A stretch of 64,000 nucleotides of DNA from Glandiceps talaboti (GCF_964340395.1 NC_135553.1:27261449-27325448), one strand, 5' to 3'; positions 1 through 12,682 are shown, counted from the first letter of the stretch. Numbers and translations are program-made. The notes: a model not told the origin generated them from the letters alone.

Positions 1-688
1 TATTTACTTGTCAGTTTCTACTTGTCATTCTATGTGTGAAATCACCAACTGACGGAATATTAAAGCAAGTATTCTCACCTCAATTGCCAAGTGATCACAG
101 TGCAGGAATCAAACAGCTATCAAGGGACTGCAATAGTGATGACTTGAATTAATTGCTGTATGTGTTGACAGACATCTGTTAGTAGTGTGTAGAGTACTTT
201 CAAATACCAGTTGTACTGTGATTCTTACAAATTGCATTCATTTGACACTTTAGTTCTTAGAATGACTTTCATGTCACTATGTTCACATCTCATCAATTTA
301 AGATTGATTCCTAATTCTGTTAGAAAGTTGGTCAACATGGATTTTTCTGAGACACATAATAGAAGCTAGGCTTAAAATGCCTGTGAATTTATCATCATCA
401 ATTTGACCCAAAATAAAAGGAAAATATGTTATTTAGTTTATATTGTGTAGTTTTCAGGTTACATAATTGTTTTGAATATTTATAGTAAATGTCATATTTG
501 TGTACCTGAAAGTTGTCATATAATTACCAATCATATACAGGTACATGGTACTAAACTTCAAATATAGCTAATACAGGAAATGTTTCACATGTTCATTCTC
601 CCTAAATGTATTCATTAGAGCCCAAAATAAAATGATATCTTTGTTATGAATATAAATGTATCATATTTGTGCATAAGAATTGAGAGAT
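1..688. other. AT-rich sequence with no recognised gene
   Basis: I see no long open frame, tandem repeat or transposon signature. If the SPATA20 gene marked by the exon at 5804 extends leftward, this could be intron, but no exon of that family is visible here. Confidence 0.5.
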
Positions 689-3220
689 GATAAATATGTA
701 TTCTGTACTCTACATGTACAAAAGTGCTGAAGTGTTTATACAATGATAAATATGTATTCTCTACTCTCCATGTACAAAGTGCTGAAGTGTTTATACAATG
801 ATACATATGTATTCTCTACTCTCCATGTACAAAGTGCTGAAGTGTTTATACAATGATAAATATGTATTCTGTACTCTCCATGTACAAAGTGCTGAAGTGT
901 TTATACAATGATAAATATGTATTCTGTACTCTACATGTACAAAGTGCTGAAGTGTTTATACAATGATAAATATGTATTCTGTACTCTACATGTACAAAAG
1001 TGCTGAAGTGTTTATACAATGATAAATATGTATTCTGTACTCTACATGTACAAAAGTGCTGAAGTGTTTATACAATGATAAATATGTATTCTCTACTCTA
1101 CATGTACAAAAGTGCTGAAGTGTTTATACAATGATAAATATGTATTCTCTACTCTACATGTACAAAAGTGCTGAAGTGTTTATACAATGATAAATATGTA
1201 TTCTGTACTCTACATGTACAAAAGTGCTGAAGTGTTTATACAATGATAAATATGTATTCTGTACTCTACATGTACAAAAGTGCTGAAGTGTTTATACAAT
1301 GATAAATATGTATTCTGTACTCTACATGTACAAAAGTGCTGAAGTGTTTATACAATGATAAATATGTATTCTCTACTCTCCATGTACAAAGTGCTGAAGT
1401 GTTTATACAATGATGAATATGTATTCTGTACTCTACATGTACAAAAGTGCTGAAGTGTTTATACAATGATAAATATGTATTCTCTACTCTCCATGTACAA
1501 AGTGCTGAAGTGTTTATACAATGATACATATGTATTCTGTACTCTACATGTACAAAGTGCTGAAGTGTTTATACAATGATAAATATGTATTCTGTACTGT
1601 ACATGTACAAAAGTGCTGAAGTGTTTATACAATGATAAATATGTATTCTGTACTCTACATGTACAAAAGTGCTGAAGTGTTTATACAATGATAAATATGT
1701 ATTCTGTACTCTACATGTACAAAAGTGCTGAAGTGTTTATACAATGATAAATATGTATTCTGTACTCTACATGTACAAAAGTGCTGAAGTGTTTATACAA
1801 TGATAAATATGTATTCTGTACTCTACATGTACAAAGTGCTGAAGTGTTTATACAATGATACATATCTATTCTGTACTCTACATGTACAAAAGTGCTGAAG
1901 TGTTTATACAATGATAAATATGTATTCTCTACTCTCCATGTACAAAAGTGCTGAAGTGTTTATACAATGATAAATATGTATTCTGTACTCTACATGTACA
2001 AAAGTGCTGAAGTGTTTATACAATGATAAATATGTATTCTCTACTCTCCATGTACAAAGTGCTGAAGTGTTTATACAATGATAAATATGTATTCTGTACT
2101 CTACATGTACAAAAGTGCTGAAGTGTTTATACAATGATAAATATGTATTCTCTACTCTCCATGTACAAAGTGCTGAAGTGTTTATACAATGATAAATATG
2201 TATTCTGTACTCTACATGTACAAAAGTGCTGAAGTGTTTATACAATGATAAATATGTATTCTGTACTGTACATGTACAAAAGTGCTGAAGTGTTTATACA
2301 ATGATAAATATGTATTCTGTACTCTACATGTACAAAAGTGCTGAAGTGTTTATACAATGATAAATATGTATTCTGTACTCTCCATGTACAAAAGTGCTGA
2401 AGTGTTTATACAATGATAAATATGTATTCTGTACTCTACATGTACAAAAGTGCTGAAGTGTTTATACAATGATAAATATGTATTCTCTACTCTCCATGTA
2501 CAAAGTGCTGAAGTGTTTATACAATGATAAATATGTATTCTCTACTCTCCATGTACAAAGTGCTGAAGTGTTTATACAATGATAAATATGTATTCTGTAC
2601 TCTACATGTACAAAAGTGCTGAAGTGTTTATACAATGATAAATATGTATTCTCTACTCTACATGTACAAAAGTGCTGAAGTGTTTATACAATGATAAATA
2701 TGTATTCTCTACTCTCCATGTACAAAGTGCTGAAGTGTTTATACAATGATAAATATGTATTCTGTACTCTACATGTACAAAAGTGCTGAAGTGTTTATAC
2801 AATGATAAATATGTATTCTCTACTCTACATGTACAAAAGTGCTGAAGTGTTTATACAATGATAAATATGTATTCTCTACTCTCCATGTACAAAGTGCTGA
2901 AGTGTTTATACAATGATAAATATGTATTCTGTACTCTACATGTACAAAAGTGCTGAAGTGTTTATACAATGATAAATATGTATTCTCTACTCTCCATGTA
3001 CAAAGTGCTGAAGTGTTTATACAATGATAAATATGTATTCTCTACTCTCCATGTACAAAGTGCTGAAGTGTTTATACAATGATAAATATGTATTCTCCAC
3101 TCTCCATGTACAAAGTGCTGAAGTGTTTATACAATGATAAATATGTATTCTCTACTCTACATGTACAAAAGTGCTGAAGTGTTTATACAATGATAAATAT
3201 GTATTCTCTACTCTACATGT
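689..3220. repeat. Minisatellite, 55/56-bp unit, about 45 copies
   Basis: The unit contains GATAAATATGTATTC, then CTACATGTAC or CTCCATGTAC, then AAAGTGCTGAAGTG. Spacing between successive GTGCTGAAG motifs is 55 bp where the run before it is AAAG and 56 bp where it is AAAAG. Copies differ mainly at three sites: CTGTACTC versus CTCTACTC, CTACATG versus CTCCATG, and the 3A/4A run. Open frames on the minus strand here are only by-products of periodicity. The array ends abruptly and the next array starts within 5 bp. Confidence 0.97.
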
Positions 3221-3224
3221 TACC

Positions 3225-4978
3225 AGTGACCACAACCCAGGTTACTATAGGTGACGTTACAGTGACCACAACCCAGGTTACTATAGGTGACGTTACAGTG
3301 ACCACAACCCAGGTTACTATAGGTGATGTTAGGAGTCGCCACAACCCAGGTTACTGTAGGTGGCGTTAGCAGTGACCACAACCCAGGTTACTATAGGTGA
3401 CGTTACAGTGACCACAACCCAGGTTACTATAGGTGACGTTACAGTGACCACAACCCAGGTTACTATAGGTGACATTAACACTCAGTGACCACAACCCAGA
3501 TTACTGTAGGTGACGTTAACACTCAGTGACCACAACCCAGGTTACTGTAGGTGACGTTAACACTCAGTGACCACAACCCAGGTTACTGTAGGTGACGTTA
3601 ACACTCAGTGACCACAACCCAGGTTACTGTAGGTGACGTTAACACTCAGTGACCACAACCCAGGTTACTGTAGGTGACGTTAACACTCAGTGACCACAGC
3701 CCAGGTTACTGTAGGTGACGTTAACACTCAGTGACCACAACCCAGGTTACTGTAGGTGACGTTAACACTCAGTGACCACAACCCAGGTTACTGTAGGTGA
3801 CGTTAACACTCAGTGACCACAACCCAGGTTACTGTAGGTGACGTTAACACTCAGTGACCACAACCCAGGTTACTGTAGGTGACGTTAACACTCAGTGACC
3901 ACAACCCAGGTTACTGTAGGTGACATTAACACTCAGTGACCACAGCCCAGGTTACTATAGGTGACGTTAACACTCAGTGACCACAACCCAGGTTACTGTA
4001 GGTGACATTAACACTCAGTGACCACAACCCAGGTTACTGTAGGTGACGTTAACACTCAGTGACCACAACCCAGGTTACTGTAGGTGACATTAACACTCAG
4101 TGACCACAACCCAGGTTACTATAGGTGACGTTAACAGTGACTACAACCCAGGTTACTATAGGTGACATTAACACTCAGTGACCACAGCCCAGGTTACTAT
4201 AGGTGACGTTAACACTCAGTGACCACAACCCAGGTTGCTGTAGGTGACATTAACACTCAGTGACCACAACCCAGGTTACTGTAGGTGACATTAACACTCA
4301 GTGACCACAACCCAGGTTACTGTAGGTGACATTAACACTCAGTGACCACAGCCCAGGTTACTGTAGGTGACGTTAACACTCAGTGACCACAGCCCAGGTT
4401 ACTGTAGGTGACATTAACACTCAGTGACCACAACCCAGGTTACTATAGGTGACGTTAACACTCAGTGACCACAACCCAGGTTACTGTAGGTGACGTTAAC
4501 ACTCAGTGACCACAACCCAGGTTACTGTAGGTGACGTTAACACTCAGTGACCACAACCCAGGTTACTGTAGGTGACGTTAACACTCAGTGACCACAACCC
4601 AGGTTACTGTAGGTGACATTAACACTCAGTGACCACAGCCCAGGTTACTGTAGGTGACGTTAACACTCAGTGACCACAGCCCAGGTTACTGTAGGTGACA
4701 TTAACACTCAGTGACCACAGCCCAGGTTACTATAGGTGACATTAACACTCAGTGACCACAACCCAGGTTACTGTAGGTGACATTAACACTCAGTGACCAC
4801 AGCCCAGGTTACTATAGGTGACGTTAACAGTGACAACAACCCAGGTTAGTGTAGGTGGCATTAAGAGTGACCACAACCCAGGGTGACGTTAACAGTGAAC
4901 ATAACCATGGTTATTATAGGTGATGTTAACAGTGACCACAACCCAGGTTACTATAGGTGATGTTAACGCTCAGTGACC
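3225..4978. repeat. Minisatellite, 41-bp unit (36-bp variant at left edge), about 43 copies
   Basis: The unit runs AGTGACCACAACCCAGG, TTACTGTAGG, TGACGTTAACACTC. The first copies and a few later ones lack the ACACTC tail and are about 36 bp. The commonest variants are TGACGTTA versus TGACATTA (a CpG/CpA change), CTGTAGG versus CTATAGG, and CAACCC versus CAGCCC. The last four copies near 4830-4978 are degenerate. The TGACGT core resembles a CRE half-site, but nothing shows that it is used. Confidence 0.97.
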
Positions 4979-5288
4979 CTCTATGGCATAATTTGAGCAA
5001 GATCTTAAAGGTAGTTATTATTCAGATGTTTTTGGATGGTAAAAGGTGTTTGCACCTTCTTTTGAAATGCATATGTTTTTTTTCATGTCATTGCTTACCA
5101 GTACAGTAATATAGGAATATTTGAATCATGAACAAGATTAAGTAAGTGATCAGTCGTGGAGTGTGTCACGTGTATGAATTCAACACAATCAATCTCCCAG
5201 CATGCATTATCCAATGCTCATGTATGTATATACACCATAGATAACACATTATTACCATAGAATTTGAATATTTCATTAACTTGATTTA
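4979..5288. other. Unique AT-rich spacer
   Basis: This short non-repetitive stretch separates the 41-bp and 53-bp arrays. I see no coding signal or known element in it. Confidence 0.5.
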
Positions 5289-5708
5289 CATATAGGCTGC
5301 ATTCTTGTATTGTTTTGGATCTCAGATACTGTGTATTCATACATATAGGCTGCATTCTTGTATTGTTTTGGATCTCAGAACTGTATATTCATACATATAG
5401 GCTGCATTCTTGTATTGTTTTGGATCTCAGATACTGTGTATTCATACATATAGGCTGCATTCTTGTATTGTTTTGGATCTCAGATACTGTGTATTCATAC
5501 ATATAGGCTGCATTCTTGTATTGTTTTGGATCTCAGATACTGTGTATTCATACATATAGACTGCATTCTTGTATTGTTTTGGATCTCAGATACTGTGTAT
5601 TCATACATATAGGCTGCATTCTTGTATTGTTTTGGATCTCAGATACTGTGTATTCATACATATAGGCTGCATTCTTGTATTGTTTTGGATCTCAGATACT
5701 GTGTATTA
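5289..5708. repeat. Minisatellite, 53-bp unit, 8 copies
   Basis: GGCTGCATTCTTG recurs at 5295, 5348, 5400, 5453, 5506, 5559 (as GACTGC), 5612 and 5665. One copy is 52 bp through loss of one base in the CAGATACTG segment. The array ends 95 bp before the splice acceptor of the exon at 5804, so it would be an intronic repeat if that gene is intact. Copies are nearly identical, which suggests recent expansion or homogenisation. Confidence 0.95.
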
Positions 5709-5803
5709 TGTTGTCATGATAATGATACCAGGTTTTGATTCATTTTATGAATATTTTTAATTATTAATTTATTTGTTTGTTATTTATATTTTTGTTGTTT
5801 TAG

Positions 5804-6003
5804 ACCAAGATGGCGCCGAACCAAGTGGCAATTCTGTGTCGGCTATGAATTTACTGAGACTGTCAAACTACTTGGACAACAAAGATTTGTATGACAAGGC
5901 AGTGGCTTTATTGACAGTGTTTGGAGATAGGCTAAGAAAAATACCAATGGCCTTACCAGAAATGGTGTGTGCATCAATGTACCAACAAAGTTCACCAAAA
6001 CAG
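5804..6003 (+). CDS. spata20: SPATA20-like exon (YyaL/DUF255 family, C-terminal half)
   Basis: The 200-bp open segment is bounded by a pyrimidine-rich acceptor ending TTTTAG at 5803 and a donor CAG|GTAGGG at 6003/6004. It enters in phase 1 (first complete codon CAA at 5806) and leaves in phase 0. The peptide includes DGAEPSGNSVSAMNLLRL, followed by a leucine-rich helix and RKIPMALPEM. The DGA-PS-NSV-A-NLLRL block is a hallmark of the C-terminal helical-barrel region of SPATA20 and bacterial YyaL proteins, which carry a thioredoxin-like domain at the N-terminus. Vertebrate SPATA20 is known as a testis-enriched thioredoxin-domain protein; its reaction is not well established. I found no flanking exons in the window, so introns are long, or the other exons lie outside or are missing. 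A TATTTTAAT-rich tract precedes the acceptor. Confidence 0.85.
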
Positions 6004-6090
6004 GTAGGGTAGCTCAAATTTATGTTCAAAGTCTGAGTGCGAATTCCTGCTTCATTTGATTTTTTAGAATATTTAAATGACTGATGCATT

Positions 6091-6832
6091 CCAGCAGGGA
6101 GAATCTTCCTCCGCCGAATGATCGACACCAGTACCACCGTCCCTGGACTACAGGACTCATTTCATCTCAACACGGAATTCCGTCTAGACGTACAATGGTG
6201 GATTGACTTTCTACCATCATGGAACGGATCCGCCTCATTCCTTAATGCCAACTGGATACCATCTCCTGAGTTTGAGCTATTCACCGATGCATCCGGTACG
6301 CTAGGTTGTGGAGGCTATTACAAAGGTCAATGGTTCATGTTACCTTGGCCTAACCAACTTCAGTTCTCAATTGAATGGAAAGAGATGTTCCCTATATTCA
6401 TTTCATGTTCAATTTGGGGGCACCTTTGGCATGGGCGCCGTATTCTGTTTAACTGTGATAATGATTCAGTTGTTAAGATCTGGAAGAAATGCTCATCTCT
6501 AAAGGCGTCAAAGACAGACCCATTCCGACGTGGATGCACCATTATGATTGCCTCGACGTCATCATCAATTTGTGCTGTTCGAGCCTACACCAAGTATCAA
6601 CGCCTACACCAAGTATCAATGCCTACACCAAGTATCAACGGGCGTCCCCAACGCTCTCTGTGCATCCAACATTCAAGTTTCAAAATGGCCTGCTCCTCAT
6701 GCGCCGCAACCTCACTATACATCTAAGACGCAGGCAGGTATCGAACAAGCCCACTTATATGCTGCCCACAGCTTCAGAAGTGGTGCTGCCACAACGGCAG
6801 CAGAGGCCAACCTACCCGATTTTCTTTTGTAA
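6091..6832 (+). mobile_element. DIRS/Ngaro-like tyrosine-recombinase retroelement, decayed fragment
   Basis: The fragment starts in frame with GRIFLRRMID, typical of the end of a DIRS-order reverse transcriptase. An RNase H domain follows with its acidic residues visible: D in FTDAS (about 6283-6297), E in EWKE (about 6373-6384) and D in NCDND (about 6451-6465). Around 6490-6640 the frame is broken and a 19-bp triplication is present. From about 6655 to 6832, in two frames, there is a tyrosine-recombinase C-terminus with NGLLLMRRNLTIHLR and then HSFRSGAATTAAEA, where HSFR supplies the HxxR motif. Most of the recombinase and the upstream RT are missing, so the copy is dead. It lies 88 bp past the splice donor of the SPATA20 exon, in the same orientation. 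The DIRS and Ngaro groups are not separable from this fragment. Confidence 0.8.
6583..6639 (+). repeat. 19-bp direct repeat, 3 copies, inside the DIRS fossil
   Basis: GCCTACACCAAGTATCAAC recurs at 6583, 6602 and 6621 with one base difference. A 19-bp step shifts the reading frame at each copy, so it helps to break the coding region at the junction between the RNase H and recombinase remnants. Confidence 0.9.
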
Positions 6833-7283
6833 GTTACACTGTAGCGACTTCGTATTAGTAGCGTGTTGCCATGTTTTGTGACCCTTACGTTTGGAAACTA
6901 GAATTTTTGACTGACTGACTGCCGTTTTGCACATAAGGTTTTACGATAGTGACCTCGAACTTGTAATGTAGTTTGTTTTGTGACCAGCTTGACGTTCGTA
7001 ACTTTGCACTCATAATTTGCATTTATTGTCTGTATTTGCTTCATATCATGCATTACTTCAATTTGGGGGGTTGTTACTACAGTGCATGTGGGTTCCACAG
7101 TGGTACCACGCTGCCCTATCACGTCAGGGTCATAAAGACCTTGACCCTTGGCAGATAGGCGGTCACGACGCCATGTGGGCTTCTGTACGTGACGGCCTCA
7201 TTCAGGTACCACGCATCCTCCTCCAGATGCTTCTCGATCGTGCGATTGGCATCTGGAGACAGGTTGTTACGACGCCTGTTTGA
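6833..7283. other. Mixed sequence after the DIRS remnant, GC-richer from about 7060
   Basis: The 7060-7283 part is richer in C and G than its surroundings and holds an open frame ending at 7283 that I could not place in any family. It may be more of the retroelement, or an unrelated old insertion. I assign no function. Confidence 0.35.
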
Positions 7284-9944
7284 GGTTACACTCACCTCGT
7301 TTATCCCAACCCTGTGTCTGTGTCACTTATTTCATTAAGCTAGTGTATTTATGCACAAACTCAGGTATGTATATATCTACATCCACACTCCAAATTCTGT
7401 CATTGATGATCTGTCAAAACAAATTGATTGGCACCAAAGTGTGTATCTTTCCACTGAAATGTAAGTGGGTGTGTACATTCATGGTACTTATATTAGTATA
7501 TATGAATACCCTGTACTGTCAGAGACAGTTCCTCTCAACTAATCTTTATTTCTCTAACTCAGTCTGTTGCTAAGAAGTCTCATATTAAATTTGAAAGCAA
7601 TATTTTCATTTTCAATCTATCATAATTCATAACTATCAGATGTGAAATGTGCATACTTTCAGTTCAGGGATATACTAGTATGATTTTATTGACACTTAAT
7701 TTTAATTAAATAATTTTGCCAAGTTCTTTACCTTTATAGGTATTCCTATGAAAATAGAGTTCTCTTAAGTAGATGTCACCTTAAATGTTAATGGTGACCC
7801 CTTCAAACCAACAGCCCAGAGATCAGGTGGAATTTTCTACAGCAATTTGTTTAATGCTGCCCTCTAAGTTGCCAGACAGCCATTACCACCCAATTGACTT
7901 CCACCACTGCACATTGTTATTGCAACCAATGAAACACCAACTCATTTCCATAATTTAATGTATCTTTGAGAGCTGGTGTGAAACATGAAGTCAAAACAGT
8001 GTTAAATGTTGGAATACAGTACATATGTCAGGTCAAGTTATTTTCAAGTGAATATCTAAATGACTTACAGCTGTACACTTGAGCTGCACAATGATATACA
8101 AACATTGGAGATCTTTCAAAACTCAGTCCAGTCAGATAAACAAAATCTTTTGAAAATTAATCACAAAGCAAACAAAATTGTGATATAAACTTGTAAATGT
8201 AGTTGTAAGTGACTTAATTAATTTCCTGGTCCAACAAAGCTTAGTGTCACTTCTAACACGTTTTCCTGTTAAAATTTATCAAATGGAACACAAAAGCATT
8301 TTAAACTTATGACAAAATGTACCTAGAAATATGAAGCAAATTGTGAATTTACCATGACATCCTTAAATGGAGAATATGATAGCTGTTTTATTTCTGATGG
8401 CAGAATGTGGGGAAATTATAGGACACAAACCATGACTTTATACATCATTATTTTATGAACAGATATGTTATATGATCTACTTGGTTGTATTGTATGTCTT
8501 TGGAACTCTTATATCAATTGATCCACCTTCAAAAAATATAAAGAATGCAAGAATACAATAAATTATATACAATGAAGATGAAACCACATGAAATAGAAGA
8601 ATGGCAGAAAATGATTCAAACATTGAAGATGAAATAAATTGTAACATCAAAACAAAGAAACTAAGAATACTTAAACAATATTAAAAAGATAAAATCTGAC
8701 AATATGGAATATAAAGAACTCAAGGTAATTGGGGAGCGCATGCCTCATAGGGAGTTGAAGTATATGAAGGGCCAATGTGTGTTAGGTCCATGCCAAGGGT
8801 AATATATAAACGTATGTAAATGCTTTGAGAAGTGTGGTAAAGCACTATATGCTATTAAACAAATATTTATAATTTTATTATATATATAAATAATGCAAGC
8901 AATGGAATAAATTATATACAATATGATATGCATAATTTCATAACTTAACTAAACAATTATTACAAGCTATTAATGATTTCACACTAATTACTTTAATGAA
9001 TTAAATTGATGATGATTGCCATACCTAATTGGATTTATAGTACATTGAAGGAGAATGAAGCAAATGATATTTATTCTTTGCACACCTTGATCTAAATATT
9101 ACCAGTAGTAGGTCATAATGGATATATTGAAATATGTTATCTTGTCTGTTTCATTAATTTTCAATTGTCATTCATCCATCATTGTCATGCCAACATTTCA
9201 TTTCCTGTATCCTTCTACTCAAGTAGGAGAGGTCAGAGGTTAAGTATAGTTGGGCTACATCTTCTATCTATGATTTCAAGGTTTAACTACTTATCCTAAT
9301 GTTACAGAGCACTGAACTGGAATTTCTTCAGTTGTCATCTTCTCATCTAATTTAAGGTTTAGGTTTGTTTCAGCGTTTATTTTCTGTCTCCTCTGGCATA
9401 ATTTCTTTATCTTCAAATCTTCTCAACCATAATTGCAAGATTTCAGCCTTCATTGTTTGACATATAATCTCTGGACAATACTAAAACACTTCTATTGACA
9501 ACTATAATTTGTGTATACCACTTTATTGGCTGAACGACGTACCACTCATTAATGCATTGTAGAATTGAAAATATATATAAATCATAAATCAGTATATTTA
9601 TGTTACACAATGTAAATCACCATGTTCCAGTGTTAAGGAATGTATGGTTGAATGTACTTTCTGCTGGAAATAATAAATACTAGGTAGTTGTAATTCTTAA
9701 TTTTGTATATGTATTATATGGAGTAATGCAGTCAGAGTTCTACTTTCTCCAGTAATTGAACTATTAAAAAGATTTTCACTTTTTACCAAACAAAACTTTA
9801 TTTTATAGTAAGTGTACTGCTCCATTTCTTGATAACTGAAGATTCAAATCCTGTTAAACATTTGGTGTCATAATATATATTGTCACTATTCATAAATTTT
9901 ACTTGGAAACTGGACAGTATTTTGATTTTTAAAAAAAACATGCT
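7284..9944. other. AT-rich non-coding stretch
   Basis: No exon of a recognisable family, tandem array or transposon end was seen on either strand. The stretch is consistent with intron or intergenic DNA. Confidence 0.5.
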
Positions 9945-10908
9945 TTTTTTCCTTCTGTAAGGAATGAGATATATTAGGGGGCAAAAAGTCTCTTTGTATG
10001 TCTGTATCACTAAAAACGGCTGGCTCAATTCAAACAAAATTTGGTACACATGTTCCGTAGGGTATTGGCATATCCATTTTCATTGTGATACAGTCCAATA
10101 TGGCTAAGATAGACATGCCTGAACAGATCTCATTCAAAGTTGGTATTAGGACAGTGTTCTATGACATACATGTGTATATCCATTTTCGTCGTTATACGAT
10201 CCAATATGGCTGCCTGCCAGCCATTTTGTTTGTGAATTTTCCATGTCCAAAGCCATAACTCAGACATGCTTAAACAGATCTCATTCAAAGTTGGTATTAG
10301 GACAGTGTTCTATGACATACATGTGCATATCCATTTTCGTTGTGATACGATCCAATATGGCTGCCTGGCAGCCATTTTGTTTGCGAATGTTCATGTCAAA
10401 AGCCATAACTCAGACATGCTTGAACAGATCTCATTTAAAGTTGGTATTAGGACAGTGTTCTATGACATACATGTGCATATCCATTTTCGTTGTGATACGA
10501 TCCAATATGGCTGCCTGGCAGCCATTTTGTTTGCGAATGTTCATGTCAAAAGCCATAACTCAGACATGCTTGAACAGATCTCATTTAAAGTTGGTATTAG
10601 GACAGTGTTCTATGACATACATGTGCATATCCATTTTCGTCGTGATACGATCCAATATGGCTGCCTGGCAGCCATTTTGTTTGTGAATTTTCCATGTCCA
10701 AAGCCATAACTCAGACTCCATTTTCATCGTGATATGATCCCCCATACCCAACCAATCCTTTATTGTTGGAGGCATATTCCATGTCCAACAAGCACACACA
10801 ACATATCTAAGTCTGTTTGTTTTAGGTTCACAAATGTTGTTGCGTGATCAGAGTAGTGATAATTCCTTAAAACCCAATTATAGCGGGGACTATGTCATTC
10901 TCAATGAC
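9945..10908 (-). mobile_element. Helitron-like non-autonomous element, second subfamily
   Basis: The left edge carries a short stem, CCTTCTGTAAGGAATGAG, followed by TATTAGGGGG and a short TCTGTATC tract. The same arrangement recurs at 49057, where the stem is CTTCCGTAAGGAAG and the tract is a long GTCT/TG microsatellite. Next comes ACGGCTGGCTCAATTCAAA, also shared with 49183. The middle is a run of 150-bp repeats. The right edge near 10882-10905 is GCGGGGACTATGTCAT then a spacer and AATGAC, a short palindrome that also appears at the right edge of the element ending near 46340. Read on the minus strand this is: 5' palindrome, tandem core, microsatellite, 3' hairpin, as in HINE/DINE-1/pearl-type elements. 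No protein is encoded. Confidence 0.6.
10112..10718. repeat. 150-bp tandem repeat, about 4 copies
   Basis: GACATGC followed by T/CT and AACAGATCTCATT starts at 10112, 10263, 10413 and 10563. The last three are exactly 150 bp apart and almost identical. Because 150 is divisible by 3, two overlapping 147-residue open frames appear on the + strand; they look like repeat by-products and not proteins. Confidence 0.93.
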
Positions 10909-10910
10909 TT

Positions 10911-12680
10911 GTGATATATGGTAATGTAGCCAGCAGACACACTTACCATGTTTTATGATATATGGTAATGTAGCCAGCAGACACACTTACCATGTTTTAT
11001 GATATATGGTAATGTAGCCAGCAGACACACTTACCATGTTTTATGATATATGGTAATGTAGCCAGCAGACACACTTACCATTTTTTATGATATATGGTAA
11101 TGTAGCCAGCAGACACACTTACCATTTTTTATGATATATGGTAATGTAGACAGCAGACACACTTACCATGTTTTATGATACATGGTAATGTAGCCAGCAG
11201 ACACACTTACCATGTTTTATGATATATGGTAATGTAGCCAGCAGACACACTTACCATGTTTTATGATATATGGTAATGTAGCCAGCAGACACACTTACCA
11301 TGTTTTATGATATATGGTAATGTAGCCAGCAGATACACTTACCATGTTTTATGATATATGGTAATATAGCCAGCAGACACACTTACCACGTTTATGATAT
11401 ATGGTAATGTAGCCAGCAGACACACTTACCATGTTTTATGTTATGTGGTAATGTAGCCAGCAGACACACTTACCATGTTTTATGATATATGTTAATGTGG
11501 CCAGCAGACACACTTGCCATTTTTATGATATATGGTAATGTAGCCAGCAGACACACTTACCATGTTTTATGATATATGATAATGTAGCCAGAAGACACAC
11601 TTACCATTTTTTATGATATATGGTAATGTAGCCAGCAGACACACTTACCATTTTTTATGATATATGGTAATGTAGCCAGCAGACACACTTACCATTTTTA
11701 TGATATATGGTAATGTAACCAGCAGACACACTTACCATGTTTTATGATATATGGTAATGTAGCCAGCAGACACACTTACCATTTTTTATGATACATGGTA
11801 ATGTAGCCAGCAGACACACTTACCTTGTTTTATGATATATGGTAATGTAGCCAGCAGACACACTTACCATGTTTTACGATATATGGTAATATAGCCAGCC
11901 AGCAGACACACTTACCATGTTTTATGATATATGGTAATGTAGTCAGCAGATACACTTACCGTGTTTTATGATATATGGTAATGTAGCCAGCAGACACACT
12001 TACCATTTTTTATGATATATGGTAATGTAGCCAGCAGACACACTTACCATGTTTTATGATATATGGTAATGTAGCCAGCAGATACACTTACCATGTTTTA
12101 TGATATATGGTAATATAGCCAGCAGACACACTTACCACGTTTTATGATATATGGTAATGTAGCCAGCAGACACACTTACCATGTTTTATGATATATGGTA
12201 ATGTAGCCAGTAGACACACTTACCATGTTTTATGATATATGGTAATGTAGCCAGCAGACACACTTACCATTTTTTATGATATATGGTAATGTAGCCAGCA
12301 GACACACTTACCATTTTTTATGATATATGGTAATGTAGCCAGCAGACACACTTACCATGTTTTATGATACATGGTAATGTAGCCAGCAGACACACTTACC
12401 ATTTTTTATGATATATGGTAATGTAGCCAGCAGACACACTTACCATATTTTATGATGTATGGTAATGTAGCCAGCAGACACACTTACCATGTTTTATGAT
12501 ATATGGTAATGTAGCCAGCAGACACACTTACCATTTTTTATGATATATGGTAATGTAGCCAGCAGATACACTTACCATGTTTTTTTATGATATATGGTAA
12601 TGTACCAGCAGACACTTCCCATGTTCTCATATGATATATGGTAATGTACCAGCAGACACACTTACCATGTACTTATATGA
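10911..12680. repeat. Minisatellite, 44-bp unit, about 40 copies
   Basis: The unit reads TGATATATGGTAATGTAGCC, then AGCAGACACACTTACCAT, then GTTTTA or TTTTTTA. Successive GTAATG motifs are 44 bp apart (10921, 10965 and on). Variants include CCATGTTT/CCACGTTT, TGTAGCC/TATAGCC and one AGCCAGCC duplication near 11895. The last copies (12590-12680) have diverged. On the minus strand each unit carries ATGGTAAGTGTG, a good match to a metazoan 5' splice site. The array is interrupted at 12683 and a remnant resumes at 13446. Confidence 0.97.
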
Positions 12681-12682
12681 AA

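Noticed and set aside
3225-4978. CRISPR-like appearance of regularly spaced repeats
   Set aside because: Units are contiguous with no variable spacers, and the setting is eukaryotic.
3225-4978. TGACGT CRE-like and AGGTGA/TGACC nuclear-receptor-like words in the 41-bp unit
   Set aside because: Short words expected by chance in a fixed 41-bp sequence; no supporting context.
5315-5760. Two short + strand frames over the 53-bp repeat
   Set aside because: They are explained by the repeat and end in it; they do not join the SPATA20 exon frame across a plausible start.
7017-7283. Open frame in a GC-richer stretch after the DIRS remnant
   Set aside because: I could not recognise any domain; it may be retroelement sequence, but I have no support for a gene call.
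10243-10709. Two 147-codon frames with 50-residue repeats
   Set aside because: Produced by a 150-bp tandem repeat in a Helitron-like element; no family resemblance.
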